This document shows, piece by piece, positions 50,596-62,292 of a stretch of DNA of 64,000 nt. The notes beneath the pieces are model-generated. The model saw only the letters and a program-made list of their open reading frames with translations, was not told where the DNA came from and searched no databases. The stretch covers positions 1 through 64,000 of the forward strand of contig OAPG01000018.1 in assembly GCA_900208305.1 (NCBI GenBank), in the 5' to 3' direction. The translations under genes were made by a program, and so were the position numbers. Each line of letters starts with the position of its first letter. The stretch's first letter is position 1. The DNA comes from Melanopsichium pennsylvanicum (taxonomy: Eukaryota > Basidiomycota > Ustilaginomycetes > Ustilaginales).

Positions 50596-51873
50596 TTACT
50601 TTTTTAACTGTTTTTCCCTTGTCGCCTTAAATTTCTGCACCCAAACTTCTTCAGCTTGACCTTTTGGAAGAATTATCAAACTTAAAATTCCATCCATCAT
50701 AACCAAACCATCTCTGCCTTTCACCTTATCCTCCTTCTCATCGGCTTGTTTGTAAGCTAAATCCATGACTTGTCTCAAGCATAATTTTTTACCTAATTTC
50801 AACAACCTTTGTTTTCGTGTGATTGCATAAACTTGAAGATTTCCCTCGAAATATTCTCGATTTTGATCCCAAGGTAAAGAGCCCAAGTTAGATTTTGGAA
50901 ACATGGTAGAAATGTAGTTGGAGAGTGGAGTATCTTCATGATAATCAGAGATGAAATCGGATTGTGCATATTGTGGATACATGAAAACCACAGGTAGAAC
51001 GAGTGGAGTTCGAATTACATCCGGTGACATCCATTTGGTCTCAGATGAAGGTAATGAAGAAGACGAGGATTGGTTTGAAAGCGATTCTGCATCGAAATGG
51101 GCAGGTTGAGGATTATCCGGTGGATTGCAAGTGGTTTCTAACCACAATCCACGTAAAATCAAAGCTTGTTCAAGTGCTTTTTGCATGGATTCTTGGTTTC
51201 GTTTTCGTTGAAATTTGTCCGTTTGCATTTGAGTTTGTTTGATTCCCATTTCTTGCGCTTTCACTTTCAAAGCTTGAATAGCTAAGTTGCAAGGATTAAT
51301 GCAAAGCGAATGTTGCGCACATTCTTGAGCATCATTAAAACGATCCAATGCGATCAATGCTTTCGTGGCTCGATAATATGCTTTCTCATTGTTGGGATTC
51401 ATCGCAATAACTTTGCCAGTATCTCTAAGAGTGGCACCGTAGTTTTGCAACTCCAAATTGCAAGCTGCGCGATTGGCGTAAAGCGTTTCCAACAAGCTTT
51501 TATCAACAGGTTGCGCTTGGATGGCTTGAGAGTAAAAACCGAGTGCTTCACGATACCGTTTTGATTTGAAATACTCGTTAGCTTGCGATTTGAAATTGAG
51601 AGCCACTTCATCCGATGTACCATCAAACGTCAGCGATTCAAGTGCATCGAGAGCAACTTGTGTACTTTCATCATCGGTTCGAGATGATTCGGTTGGAAGT
51701 TGTTTCATGAAAAGCGGTACAGAGTCCCATGATTTGAGCGTATCGTCGAGGTTGCGTGGTTTGTCGGTAGGTTGTGCATACGTAAAATCAACGCTTCGAG
51801 GAGGTGGTCTAGCAAGCGAAGGCTTGGATGATGTTGTAGTACCATTGTTCTGTACTGCTTCAATCACGCTCAT
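50596..51873 (-). CDS. CNS1: TTC4/Cns1-like TPR co-chaperone
   Basis: 425 residues, single exon. TPR motifs lie at about residues 85-215: SQANEYFKSKRYREALGFYS, then ETLYANRAACNLELQNYGAT, then NEKAYYRATKALIALDRFND. They form the carboxylate clamp that binds the C-terminal EEVD of Hsp90/Hsp70. A C-terminal domain of about 170 residues follows, as in Cns1/TTC4 (wheel domain). Yeast Cns1 is essential and supports Hsp90 clients and elongation factor 2 folding. Length and domain order fit. The gene is convergent with the unknown coiled-coil gene, with only 28 bp between their stop codons. Confidence 0.88.
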   Translation of the reverse strand: MSVIEAVQNNGTTTSSKPSLARPPPRSVDFTYAQPTDKPRNLDDTLKSWDSVPLFMKQLPTESSRTDDESTQVALDALESLTFDGTSDEVALNFKSQANEYFKSKRYREALGFYSQAIQAQPVDKSLLETLYANRAACNLELQNYGATLRDTGKVIAMNPNNEKAYYRATKALIALDRFNDAQECAQHSLCINPCNLAIQALKVKAQEMGIKQTQMQTDKFQRKRNQESMQKALEQALILRGLWLETTCNPPDNPQPAHFDAESLSNQSSSSSLPSSETKWMSPDVIRTPLVLPVVFMYPQYAQSDFISDYHEDTPLSNYISTMFPKSNLGSLPWDQNREYFEGNLQVYAITRKQRLLKLGKKLCLRQVMDLAYKQADEKEDKVKGRDGLVMMDGILSLIILPKGQAEEVWVQKFKATREKQLKK

Positions 51874-52096
51874 CTTTTAAGAAGCGGTGGATGATGTAAG
51901 AAAGAGAACATAATCGTTTAAACATTTGGTTTGCGCAAATAATTTCAACAACGAAAAAGCTCATCTCCGACTTCCGAGATTGATTGATTCGGTATGTAAA
52001 TTGGGATTTGGTAGAATAGTGAGTACGGATTACATGATTACATAAATGATAGCAAATATGAATCACAGCTTGATCGGTCAATGGCAAAGGTGTATG
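51874..52096. other. Short spacer between two minus-strand genes
   Basis: About 220 bp holding the TTC4 promoter and the 3' end of the next gene. No feature is identified. Confidence 0.5.
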
Positions 52097-52864
52097 TCAC
52101 TTTCTTGGTTTTGGCATTGGAACAAATGCATCCAACGGCGATTTTGTCATTTCCCTTCTTGCTCTTTCCCTTTCGGCATCTTGTTGGTTGCTTGCGGCTC
52201 TTCTTGCGGCTCTTGTTTGCATGGCTTGTTGAAGCGATTCCGAAATCTCTTGCTGATTTTCGGCGTGAGGTGATGTTACTGATGATGATGATGATGGTGC
52301 TTGTTGTGAATCGAGATTGAGTTGAGCTTTGGCAGCGAGTCTTGCTCTACTTGCTGCCCATACATGTTGATCGGGTGTTCTTTGCTGATGTAACACTCCA
52401 TCATCATCATATTGTTCATGTGTGACTCTGGTATTTGCTTGTTGTTGCACTTGTTGATCCACCAGGTTGGATGTGGGTACTCCACCTTGTTTTACGTCAT
52501 CAAAGTGTTGCAATCTGGCTTGTTGCTCCCTCTCGCGCTTCTGCTGATCCTCGAGTGCTAATTTGGCAGCATTAGCCTGAGTGACAAGAATACGTTGCCT
52601 GTCTCGTACCAATTCGTCAATGCAAGGTGGCTCTCGACGTGTGTGACGCAACCACATGACCCATTGAACGGGAATGGAGCGCTGATCATAGTCACCAAGC
52701 TCCTTCTTCTCTTTCCACTGTATAGATCGACGAGTGTGACGTGGATCGAGTGATCCAGAGAGCGAAGGCAGTTCTAAGTAAGCGTTACCATTGAGATCGT
52801 GACCTTTGATGTATTTTGCATTGCCTATTCTGAGCGTTTTTGCGATGCGTTGAAATAGACTCAT
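52097..52864 (-). CDS. NDUFAF2/NDUFA12-family protein (complex I assembly factor-like)
   Basis: 255 residues from MSLFQRIAKTLRIGN (ATG at 52864; the frame extends upstream through a T-rich leader that is unlikely to be coding). Family signatures: YIKGHDLNGNAYLE (the G-x-D-xx-GN-xYLE motif) and IPVQWVMWLRHTRREPPCIDEL. The rest is a Gln/Arg-rich, probably coiled or disordered tail. NDUFAF2 (mimitin, B17.2L) helps assemble mitochondrial complex I, and NDUFA12 is its subunit paralogue; the long polar tail favours the assembly factor. The leader is separated by about 340 bp from the divergent CSE1 start. Confidence 0.8.
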   Translation of the reverse strand: MSLFQRIAKTLRIGNAKYIKGHDLNGNAYLELPSLSGSLDPRHTRRSIQWKEKKELGDYDQRSIPVQWVMWLRHTRREPPCIDELVRDRQRILVTQANAAKLALEDQQKREREQQARLQHFDDVKQGGVPTSNLVDQQVQQQANTRVTHEQYDDDGVLHQQRTPDQHVWAASRARLAAKAQLNLDSQQAPSSSSSVTSPHAENQQEISESLQQAMQTRAARRAASNQQDAERERARREMTKSPLDAFVPMPKPRK

Positions 52865-53202
52865 TATGCGAATTGATGAATGTTGATGAGCTTGTATTGT
52901 AAACCAATCAAAGAGTGTGAGTGGCCAATGTATGATTGTTATGGTCAAATGTGATCGATGACCCAAAACAAGAAAAGCTGAAAAGAAAAACAAAAAGAAA
53001 AAGAAAAAGAAAAGTGTTGTTCTCAGTGGATAATCAACCAATTTTATTAATATACCGTAATTGTAATAAAAGTGTGACTTTTTTTTTTGTGTAGTTTATT
53101 GTTGTTCTTTTTCTTTCCTTTCCTCCCACATCATCACCATCACCACATTCGTTTCACACTGACTCTAATCAAATCCTTTCCCATAACAACACCCCTCCCA
53201 TC
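52865..53202. promoter_or_regulatory. Divergent promoter region of the NDUFAF2-like and CSE1 genes
   Basis: 338 bp with A/T-rich tracts at about 52985-53015 and 53075-53085 and a CT-rich leader before CSE1. No defined binding site is assigned. Confidence 0.5.
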
Positions 53203-56200
53203 ATGGCAGCTCAACCCTCACAACAACACCTTGAGCACGTCTGCCTCCTCCTTTCACAAACACTCGATCCCACTCACCGCAAGGCAGCAGAGTTGCAATT
53301 AACCCAGGCTCAATCTCAACCAGGCTTCCTACACATTCTCATCGCAATCATCCAAAACAACCTCATTCAATCCAGCGATCCAGTCCGTCTTGCCGCCGCC
53401 ATCAAGCTCAAAAACATTTGCAAAACCGCTTGGGATCAAGAATCCGCACAAGACCTGGCCGTAGACTCAATCGTCCCACATCAAGATAAAGTCGCGTTCA
53501 AGCAAAACATCATCCCCCTTCTCACCGCAATCTCGACAAACTCCAATGGCACACCTCCAGCACCCACCAACGTAAGGAACCAGTTGGAAGATGCCATCGC
53601 TCTCGTCGCACAAAATGACTTTCCGCACGATTGGTCCGAACTCATGGACGAATTGGTACCAAAGCTATCCGATCAAGACGATCAACTCGTGCTAGGAATT
53701 CTCAGAACCGCTCACACTATCTTCTATCGATGGCGGTCCGCTTTCCGCTCCGATGCGCTCTACTCAGAGATCAACTATGTCCTCACCAAATTCGCCTTGC
53801 CCCATCTCGATCTCCTCAAGCGCACAGATCAAAAGCTCTTGGATCCAAACACTCCATCCGCTTCACTACCCCTTCTCGCTGAAATTCTCAATATGGCTCT
53901 CCAAGTCTTTTACGATCTCTCCTCCCAAGATTTACCCCCACACATCGAGGACAACATGCAGCCCATCACACAAATCCTAGCTCGTTGGATCTCGGCCTCT
54001 CGCCCTGAACTCGATTCCGATCCAGACGAGCCGTGCGTGCTTCAGCAAATTCGATCCAGCATTTGCGACATCGCAGAGCTCTATGCAAAACGCTACCTCG
54101 ACGCGTTCCCTCAGCTGCCTTCGTTTGTTCAGGCCATCTGGCAGATGCTCGGCAGCTGCGATCTTGGTCATAAGTATGACACCTTGGTCTCCAAGGCGGT
54201 TGGCTTCTTGTCCACAGTCGTCAGGATGGGTAGCTCCAGGGAAATGTTTCAAAGCACCCAGACGCTCGAGCAGCTCTGCTCCGCCATCATCCTCCCCAAC
54301 ATCGCCATCCGAGAAGCAGACGAGGAACTGTTTGAAGACAACCCCATCGAGTACATTCGTCGAGATCTCGAAACATCCATGGAAGCCGATACGCGCAGAA
54401 AGGCCGCCAGCGAGTTCTGCAGGTCCTTGATGGAATTCTTCTCAACCGAGGTCACCCAGATCGTGTCGCGCTACATCCTGCAGTACTTGGAGCAGTACAG
54501 AGCCAATCCACAACAGAACTGGAAACAGAAGGATACCGCCATCTACCTCTTGACCAGCATCGCTTCCAAGAGCTCCACCGTTCAGCATGGTGTGACCAGC
54601 ACCAATGAGCTCGTGGATGTGGTTCAATTCTTCAGCGACAATGTGTTTGCGGATCTCAAGCAGAGCTCGGACGACAGCCCCAGTCCCATCCTCCAGGTTG
54701 ACGCCATCAAGTACCTTGACACGTTCCGCAACCAGCTCACCAAACAACAGCTCATTTCGGTACTTCCACTGCTGGTGCAGCACCTCGAATCATCGCAATA
54801 CGTCACATGCTCTTATGCAAGTATCACGATCGAAAGGATTCTGGCGCTCAAACGCGATGGCAAACTCTTATTCACCCCTACCGACGTTCAACCATTTGCG
54901 GAATCCATCCTGATGGCGCTCTTATCCAACATTGAACGCGGTACCACACCCGAGAAGCTCGCCGAGAACGATTACCTAATGAAATGCATGCTTCGAATGC
55001 TCGCCACAGTTCGTCAAGCCATCTCGTCTGCATACACTCCCATCCTCTCGCATCTCACTAGCATCTTGAGCGAGATCAGCAAGAATCCTTCCAACCCGCG
55101 TTTCTCGCAGTATCTCTTCGAAAGCATCTCGGCTTTGATCCGTTTCACCGTTATTGCCAACCCACAAAGTTTGGGTGTGTTTGAGCAAAAGTTGTTCCCA
55201 CCCTTTACGGCCATTTTGAGTCAGGATGTGGCCGAATTTCAACCGTACGTATTTCAGATCTTGTCGCAGATGTTGGAGTTGCATACGACGCAAGGTTTGC
55301 CAGACGCGTATTCGTCCTTGTTACCACCTATTCTGATGCCGGCTTGTTGGGAGAATAGGGGAAACGTTCCTGCACTGGTGAGGTTGGTTAGGGCGTTTTT
55401 GGCTAAGGATGCTGCCAATATTGTACAGGCGGGGCAATTGGGGGCGATGTTGGGAATTTACCAAAAACTGATTTCCACGAGGATCAACGAAACGTATGGA
55501 TTGGAATTGTTGGAAACTTTGTTCGGGGCTGTGGAGAGTGGAGCGTTGGAGCAATACAAGCGAGCGATTTTGACATTGTTGCTTACGAGGTTGCAGAGTA
55601 GTAAGACGGAAAAGTTGGTGAAAGGTGTGATTCATTTGGTTTCCACCATGGCATTGATGGAAGGAAAAGGAGCTGATTATGCGATTCAGGCTTTTGATGG
55701 TGTTCAACTTGGATTGTTTTCTCAGATAGCTGTAGGTGTGATTGCGCCAGAGTTGGCAAATGTGACGCAACGTCAGAGGAAAGTGGTCAGTGTTGGATTC
55801 GGTACTTTGTTGCTCAAAAGTTCGAGTATGAGAAAGGGTAATAATTTGCAAGTTTTACCAAGCTTGTTGGCATCACTTTTAAAATTGTTACTCACTCCGA
55901 GTTCGGCAGTACAGATGCAAGCGGAGGAAATGGATGAGGTGTTGTTTGCAGATGAAGATCATACCGCTTCAGCTTCTTTTCAAAGTTCGTTTTCGAGATT
56001 GGCAGCATCCGAGACGAAAAGGATGGATCCAACTAGCGACGTTTTGAAAAATGTTGCTGGGAATGATGTTAAGGTTTGGTTTTCGGGATTGTTGAAGGAA
56101 TTCAGATCCCAAGTGGGAGAGGAGGTTTGGAGGGGTGTTTGGGGTTCAGTGGATGGTGAGTTGAGAGAAGCCTGGGAGAGGTTTATGGTTGCCAATGGAG

Positions 56201-56210
56201 TTGCATTTTG

Positions 56211-56211
<1 letters not shown>
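53203..56211 (+). CDS. CSE1: Exportin-2 (Cse1/CAS), importin-alpha re-exporter
   Basis: 1002 residues, single exon. The N-terminus has the importin-beta-type repeat with AAELQLTQAQSQPGFLHIL and VRLAAAIKLKNICKTAW. The CSE1 family blocks are present: NDFPHDWSELMDELVPKLSD, then KQKDTAIYLLTSIASKSSTV and TNELVDVVQFFSDNV. Cse1 binds importin alpha with RanGTP and returns it from the nucleus to the cytoplasm. Length is close to the yeast protein. The coding strand is C-rich for the first two thirds and switches to G-rich codons (TTG, GTG, AGG) from about 55150. The stop is followed at once by (CA)n(GA)n. Confidence 0.92.

Positions 56212-56252
<41 letters not shown>
56212..56252. repeat. (CA)n(GA)n microsatellite at the CSE1 3' end
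   Basis: CACACACACACA followed by GAGAGA repeats starts one base after the CSE1 stop codon and runs to about 56252. Confidence 0.95.
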
Positions 56253-56255
<3 letters not shown>

Positions 56256-56439
56256 TGATGTAATTCAGGCGAAAACAAAATGAACGAATTCGACAAAATG
56301 CTAGAAAACTTGATGATGCGAAAAAGAAAATGAAGAGAAAAAAAAAATGCCATGCAATGCAATGCTGTCTACTGTTTGCCTTGTTGATGATCACAATAAC
56401 ATCAAGCTGATGGAATCCAGAAATGGTTTCCACACACGT

Positions 56440-58599
56440 TTAAGTATCCAAACCAAAAATACCTTTACCTGAAGTAATCACAAATCGCATCTGTCTCACC
56501 TCAAAATTCCTCTCCCTCTTCTTACTCCCATCCCCCCTCATCATCATACCTGTTTCAAAAGGTTCAAACATTGTAGCACCAAAAGGATTCATAACAACCC
56601 CAACCTTTCGAACCCTGATCATTTCCCTCTTATCTCCCTCTTGTTTCCTCATCGATTTCGATTTCAATCGTGAAATTGTTGTGGGTATACAAACTCTCGA
56701 ACGAGTCTTGGATAGAAACAAACGAACTTGAATGAGGTTGGTCCAAGTATGTCCCAATTGCGCCATTCGAGGTTGAACCGTTCTCAACTCTCCATCACCA
56801 TTACCACCATATTGATAATAATCATCATCATCATCATTATTATTATTATTATTAGTAGTAGTAGTAGGATTCAATGCGATACGATTGCCAATAGTTTCGA
56901 CCAAAATTGGCGAAACCGAAGCCAACAATCCACTAACCAAAGCCGATTGCGTAGCGTATTCCATCACCACCGCATGATCCGGATATACTTCTGACGAAAT
57001 ATTCCTATTCTTTTGACGATTTCCACAACCAACTAGTCGGATATGATCAGCGAAACCAAACACAAACCTTCGAGCTACATCCTTATCCACCCCAAAAGCG
57101 TCACTCACATGGTTGACGATCAGCACCACTCGATCCGACAATGCTGATGATGATGATGATGACACAAAATTCGCATGAGGAGAAACACGAAAAGTGATAG
57201 GTCTTGCAAGGTGATTAAGTGCTTCAGCGATCTCAACGAGCATCTTTGAGCGTTGGACCAACGAATCAATGTCGCCCGCTACGGGATCTTGCTGAAACAG
57301 AGAAGGCAGATTATCAATAACGATGATACCAATTTCTGACGATGCAGCATGGCGAACGAAATCTTGAGAATTTTTGTTAGTGGACAGTCGAGCAATGAGA
57401 CCAGGTAGGCTGTACTTGAGAGCGTGTTCGAGCGCTTCCACATCCGCAACGCAAGCCACATGAAGATTGCGCAGGATTTGGTCACGACCAAGCTCGAGTG
57501 CTCTTGTGAGTAGAACGTGACGGTCAAGACCGTGTTGTGAACCTTGTTCTGATTGGGTTGCGGAATAGACGCGATCGAAGCGTTCGCGAATAGCAGAATC
57601 CGCCAATTCCAAGGCTCGATGCACAATGGAATGCGCTGCCCTCTCACCGCCGGATGTAATATAACACGCTCCAAGTCCGTTATGCGAGGTGGTTGGATGC
57701 GTCCACATTGCCATGCCGTAGCCTTTGAGGATTTCGCTGAGATCGAGGTCGTCGTCAAAGGCATGCAAGTCGGATGATGGGATGGAAGAAGCGAGCTGGT
57801 CCTCGATTGGAGTGAGAGTAGCGAAACCAAGAGCTGCAAAAGTACAGGCTTGTATGGCCATCTGGGTCTTTCCGGAACCGCTTTCTCCTACGATCTCTGT
57901 AAGCACCGCTGAACGAAAGCCGCCCGAGAGTAGATGGTCGAGTTGCTGGGTACCGCTCGTGAGAACGTGGCGGTCGCGACCAATACAAAGGACGTCTCTT
58001 GGGATGGTGGTGGAAGGAGCGTTCGAAACGGGAACAATGTGAGGTAGTTCAGCTTGATGTGATTGTTGATTGTGATGTGGTGCAAAAGCAGGGCGAAAAG
58101 TGGAAGGCATGTCTACGTCTTGATGCAGCATGGTATCATCGGATTGAGCGGCTACATGACTGTCCGAGTCGGAATCCGAGTCCGAGTCATATACGTATCG
58201 ATCTGCGGCTGGAAAGTTGCCATCGTATCCTTGGGTGGGAGGCACAATGGAAGAGGGTGACAGACGTGCAAGATTGGATGGATCATTAGAGTCGCTTTGA
58301 TCCGAATCATCTGGCGAGCTGCCATTGTGATTGGGTGCGAGGTTGAAGAGGTGCTGGTTGAGTTGCTCGGGCTGGTTGCCGTTCAAGGCGTCGAGTACAG
58401 AGATTGGAGGTGGAGCGGAAGCGGTAGCGACGTGAAGCAAGAGCAAGTCAAGATCTTGTTGCGAGATGCGTAGGGCTTGTTGAAGCTGCTGCGGTTGGTA
58501 AAGCAAAATTTCGCTTGTACTAAAGAGATTTGCTCTACGACAGCAAGCCTTGATGCGTTTCGAAATCCAAGGTAGGTCAGCGATGGGCAGGCTGGTCAT
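56440..58599 (-). CDS. Rad51 paralogue (Rad57/XRCC3-like RecA ATPase)
   Basis: 719 residues, single exon. It opens with a helix-hairpin-like region (LLYQPQQLQQALRISQQDLD), then a disordered Asp/Ser insertion. The RecA core begins TSGTQQLDHLLSGGFRSAVL; Walker A is GESGSGKTQ near 237-245, and Walker B is IGIIVIDNLPSLF near 421-433. The order LTSG-x-LD-x-LL-GG before Walker A is typical of Rad51 paralogues; the weak match to Rad51 itself and the large size favour Rad57/XRCC3. Such proteins load Rad51 in homologous recombination. The C-terminal 120 residues contain an Asn/Asp run and charged stretches. The gene is longer than yeast Rad57 (460 residues) because of the inserts. Confidence 0.78.
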   Translation of the reverse strand: MTSLPIADLPWISKRIKACCRRANLFSTSEILLYQPQQLQQALRISQQDLDLLLLHVATASAPPPISVLDALNGNQPEQLNQHLFNLAPNHNGSSPDDSDQSDSNDPSNLARLSPSSIVPPTQGYDGNFPAADRYVYDSDSDSDSDSHVAAQSDDTMLHQDVDMPSTFRPAFAPHHNQQSHQAELPHIVPVSNAPSTTIPRDVLCIGRDRHVLTSGTQQLDHLLSGGFRSAVLTEIVGESGSGKTQMAIQACTFAALGFATLTPIEDQLASSIPSSDLHAFDDDLDLSEILKGYGMAMWTHPTTSHNGLGACYITSGGERAAHSIVHRALELADSAIRERFDRVYSATQSEQGSQHGLDRHVLLTRALELGRDQILRNLHVACVADVEALEHALKYSLPGLIARLSTNKNSQDFVRHAASSEIGIIVIDNLPSLFQQDPVAGDIDSLVQRSKMLVEIAEALNHLARPITFRVSPHANFVSSSSSSALSDRVVLIVNHVSDAFGVDKDVARRFVFGFADHIRLVGCGNRQKNRNISSEVYPDHAVVMEYATQSALVSGLLASVSPILVETIGNRIALNPTTTTNNNNNNDDDDDYYQYGGNGDGELRTVQPRMAQLGHTWTNLIQVRLFLSKTRSRVCIPTTISRLKSKSMRKQEGDKREMIRVRKVGVVMNPFGATMFEPFETGMMMRGDGSKKRERNFEVRQMRFVITSGKGIFGLDT

Positions 58600-58760
58600 G
58601 GTAAGCGACTCGATCGCCCAAATGTTTGCCTTATTTGTTCATATGATTAGTAGTGACGATGTTGCGATAATGTGAAATACAAGTCAAATTATGTGGTATC
58701 GACCTCCCCTCGACCTGGAAAGCTGAGTTGAATGGCAAGAGTGGTGATAGTGTTAATAGT

Positions 58761-58852
58761 AGAGCTGAGTAATAATAGAGCTGAGTAATAATAGAGCTGA
58801 GTAATAATAGAGCTGAGTAATAATAGAGCTGAGTAACAATAATAGAGCTGAG
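58761..58852. repeat. 16-bp tandem repeat x5-6 upstream of the Rad57-like gene
   Basis: AGAGCTGAGTAATAAT occurs at 58761, 58777, 58793 and 58809, followed by two imperfect units. It lies about 160-250 bp upstream of the minus-strand start at 58599. Confidence 0.93.
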
Positions 58853-59253
58853 TTAGTTGCGATTTGAAAAGTGTTGGTCTTCTCGGCATGCACGCTAATT
58901 CTTATTTTTGTTTACATCGTTTACGCGACTCACCCAACGCGTGGCAGCAGAAAGAAGAGAGTCGACTATATCGGGGAATTTTGAGCATCGGGATGAATTG
59001 CGTCTTCTCGGCTATATACGATCCATGGTCAAGGTTTGCTTAAGGCTGTTTACCAAAACCAAAAGCGGCTTGTGCTTTGGTTGAAATTACATTACTTAGT
59101 GACACACGATCAGCTTACGGTATACACTGGTATTCTCCAAGTGAAATGTTAAGTTGCAAACGATCCTCCTGTCACACAAACTTGTGTCAAAAATCGTCCC
59201 CCCAAACTTGATAATTGTTGCTCTCTTTGCTGTCATCTGCATGTGCATGTGCA

Positions 59254-59380
<127 letters not shown>

Positions 59381-59668
59381 TTTGTGATTCGTGAGTTGTG
59401 AGTGTATTACTGTATTGTGATAATAGAATTAATAATAATTTATCAGCGTACAAATGATTATTTGTCTAATTTGTTACTACTAAACTTAGTGCGCTGGCGT
59501 TGTGCACACTCGTTACCGTACACTTTCCAAATTTCTGCTCATCACATTTTATCGCAACATTTCCCGCGCGCTCTCCAGATTGCTGTCCAACACTTAGCTC
59601 GTTTACTTTGCTTGTCTTCAACCACATTCATATTTCTCATCTCTTTCAACCTTTTCATTCCTCACATC

Positions 59669-61278
<1,610 letters not shown>

Positions 61279-61501
61279 ATGTAGTCGTGCCAACGTCATG
61301 CGTGGGCATCTCTTTTTTCTTACACACACACACACACACACACATACATACACCTCTCCCACCGCTTTAATGTAGTAGATTCAAGTGGTTGTATAATTCG
61401 TCACGCTAAACTATATAGGATGTCAAATTTTTCTAGAAGGATTTCAGTACTACAGTACTCTATCAGTTGTATGTGTGTGTGTATATATATATGTGTGTGT
61501 A

Positions 61502-61544
<43 letters not shown>

Positions 61545-62038
61545 GAGAAAAGTCTGGGCAAAATATCAGTCTGGGCAAGAAAGACTTTTGAAAAATGTGG
61601 TGGGATCGACTTGAGTGGAATTGAAAATGGATGTGCACAGATCACTCGAAACTAAGAGATGAAGCAATTTGAATCTCAGCTCACACATACAGTAAAGGCT
61701 CTGCCGAGATTCTACCGACATTCAACACCGTTCTCTCTTCTCTAATCTCTGTCGATTTCTGTATTCATAAACAAAAATGAGTGAGCATTTTGCTTGGCTA
61801 AATCGAGACGCATTCAATCTTTTCTTTTTTTTGTTTTTTCAACTAACACTACCACCGCCACAACCATCACAACCACCGCTAATCCACTATCCCAATTACT
61901 CTTCCTACTTTCACATCCTCTCTCTATCTTTCATCCCCAAATATCCTCGCTTGCTCTTTCTGTCTTTCTTCCATTTTTTGTACAATTAAACTTTTGCAAG
62001 TCAGCACCGTAAGTTCTCGCTTGACATACTCTCTCTCT

Positions 62039-62071
<33 letters not shown>

Positions 62072-62292
62072 ACTTATAACTACATTTCATGCGTGACCGC
62101 CTGCGCCTTGATCAATCGTCATCTACTTGTTCATCATCTCGCTGACTACTCTTTGATTTCGCTTGTTTTCACACACAACCTGCTGCAGTCAATCTCCTCG
62201 TCCTTATCGCACCTTGCCTCATCCCTTTCTTTTCGCTTCAAGGCCTCAAGTCTTCCTTGCTGCAATCTCGACCATCACATCAGTCACACAAA
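61279..62292. other. Intergenic with several microsatellites
   Basis: About 1 kb: (CA)n at about 61322-61350, (TG)n(TA)n(TG)n(GA)n at about 61470-61548, and (CT)n at about 62030-62070. It forms the UGM 3' flank and the hexokinase promoter and leader. No gene is called. Confidence 0.6.
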
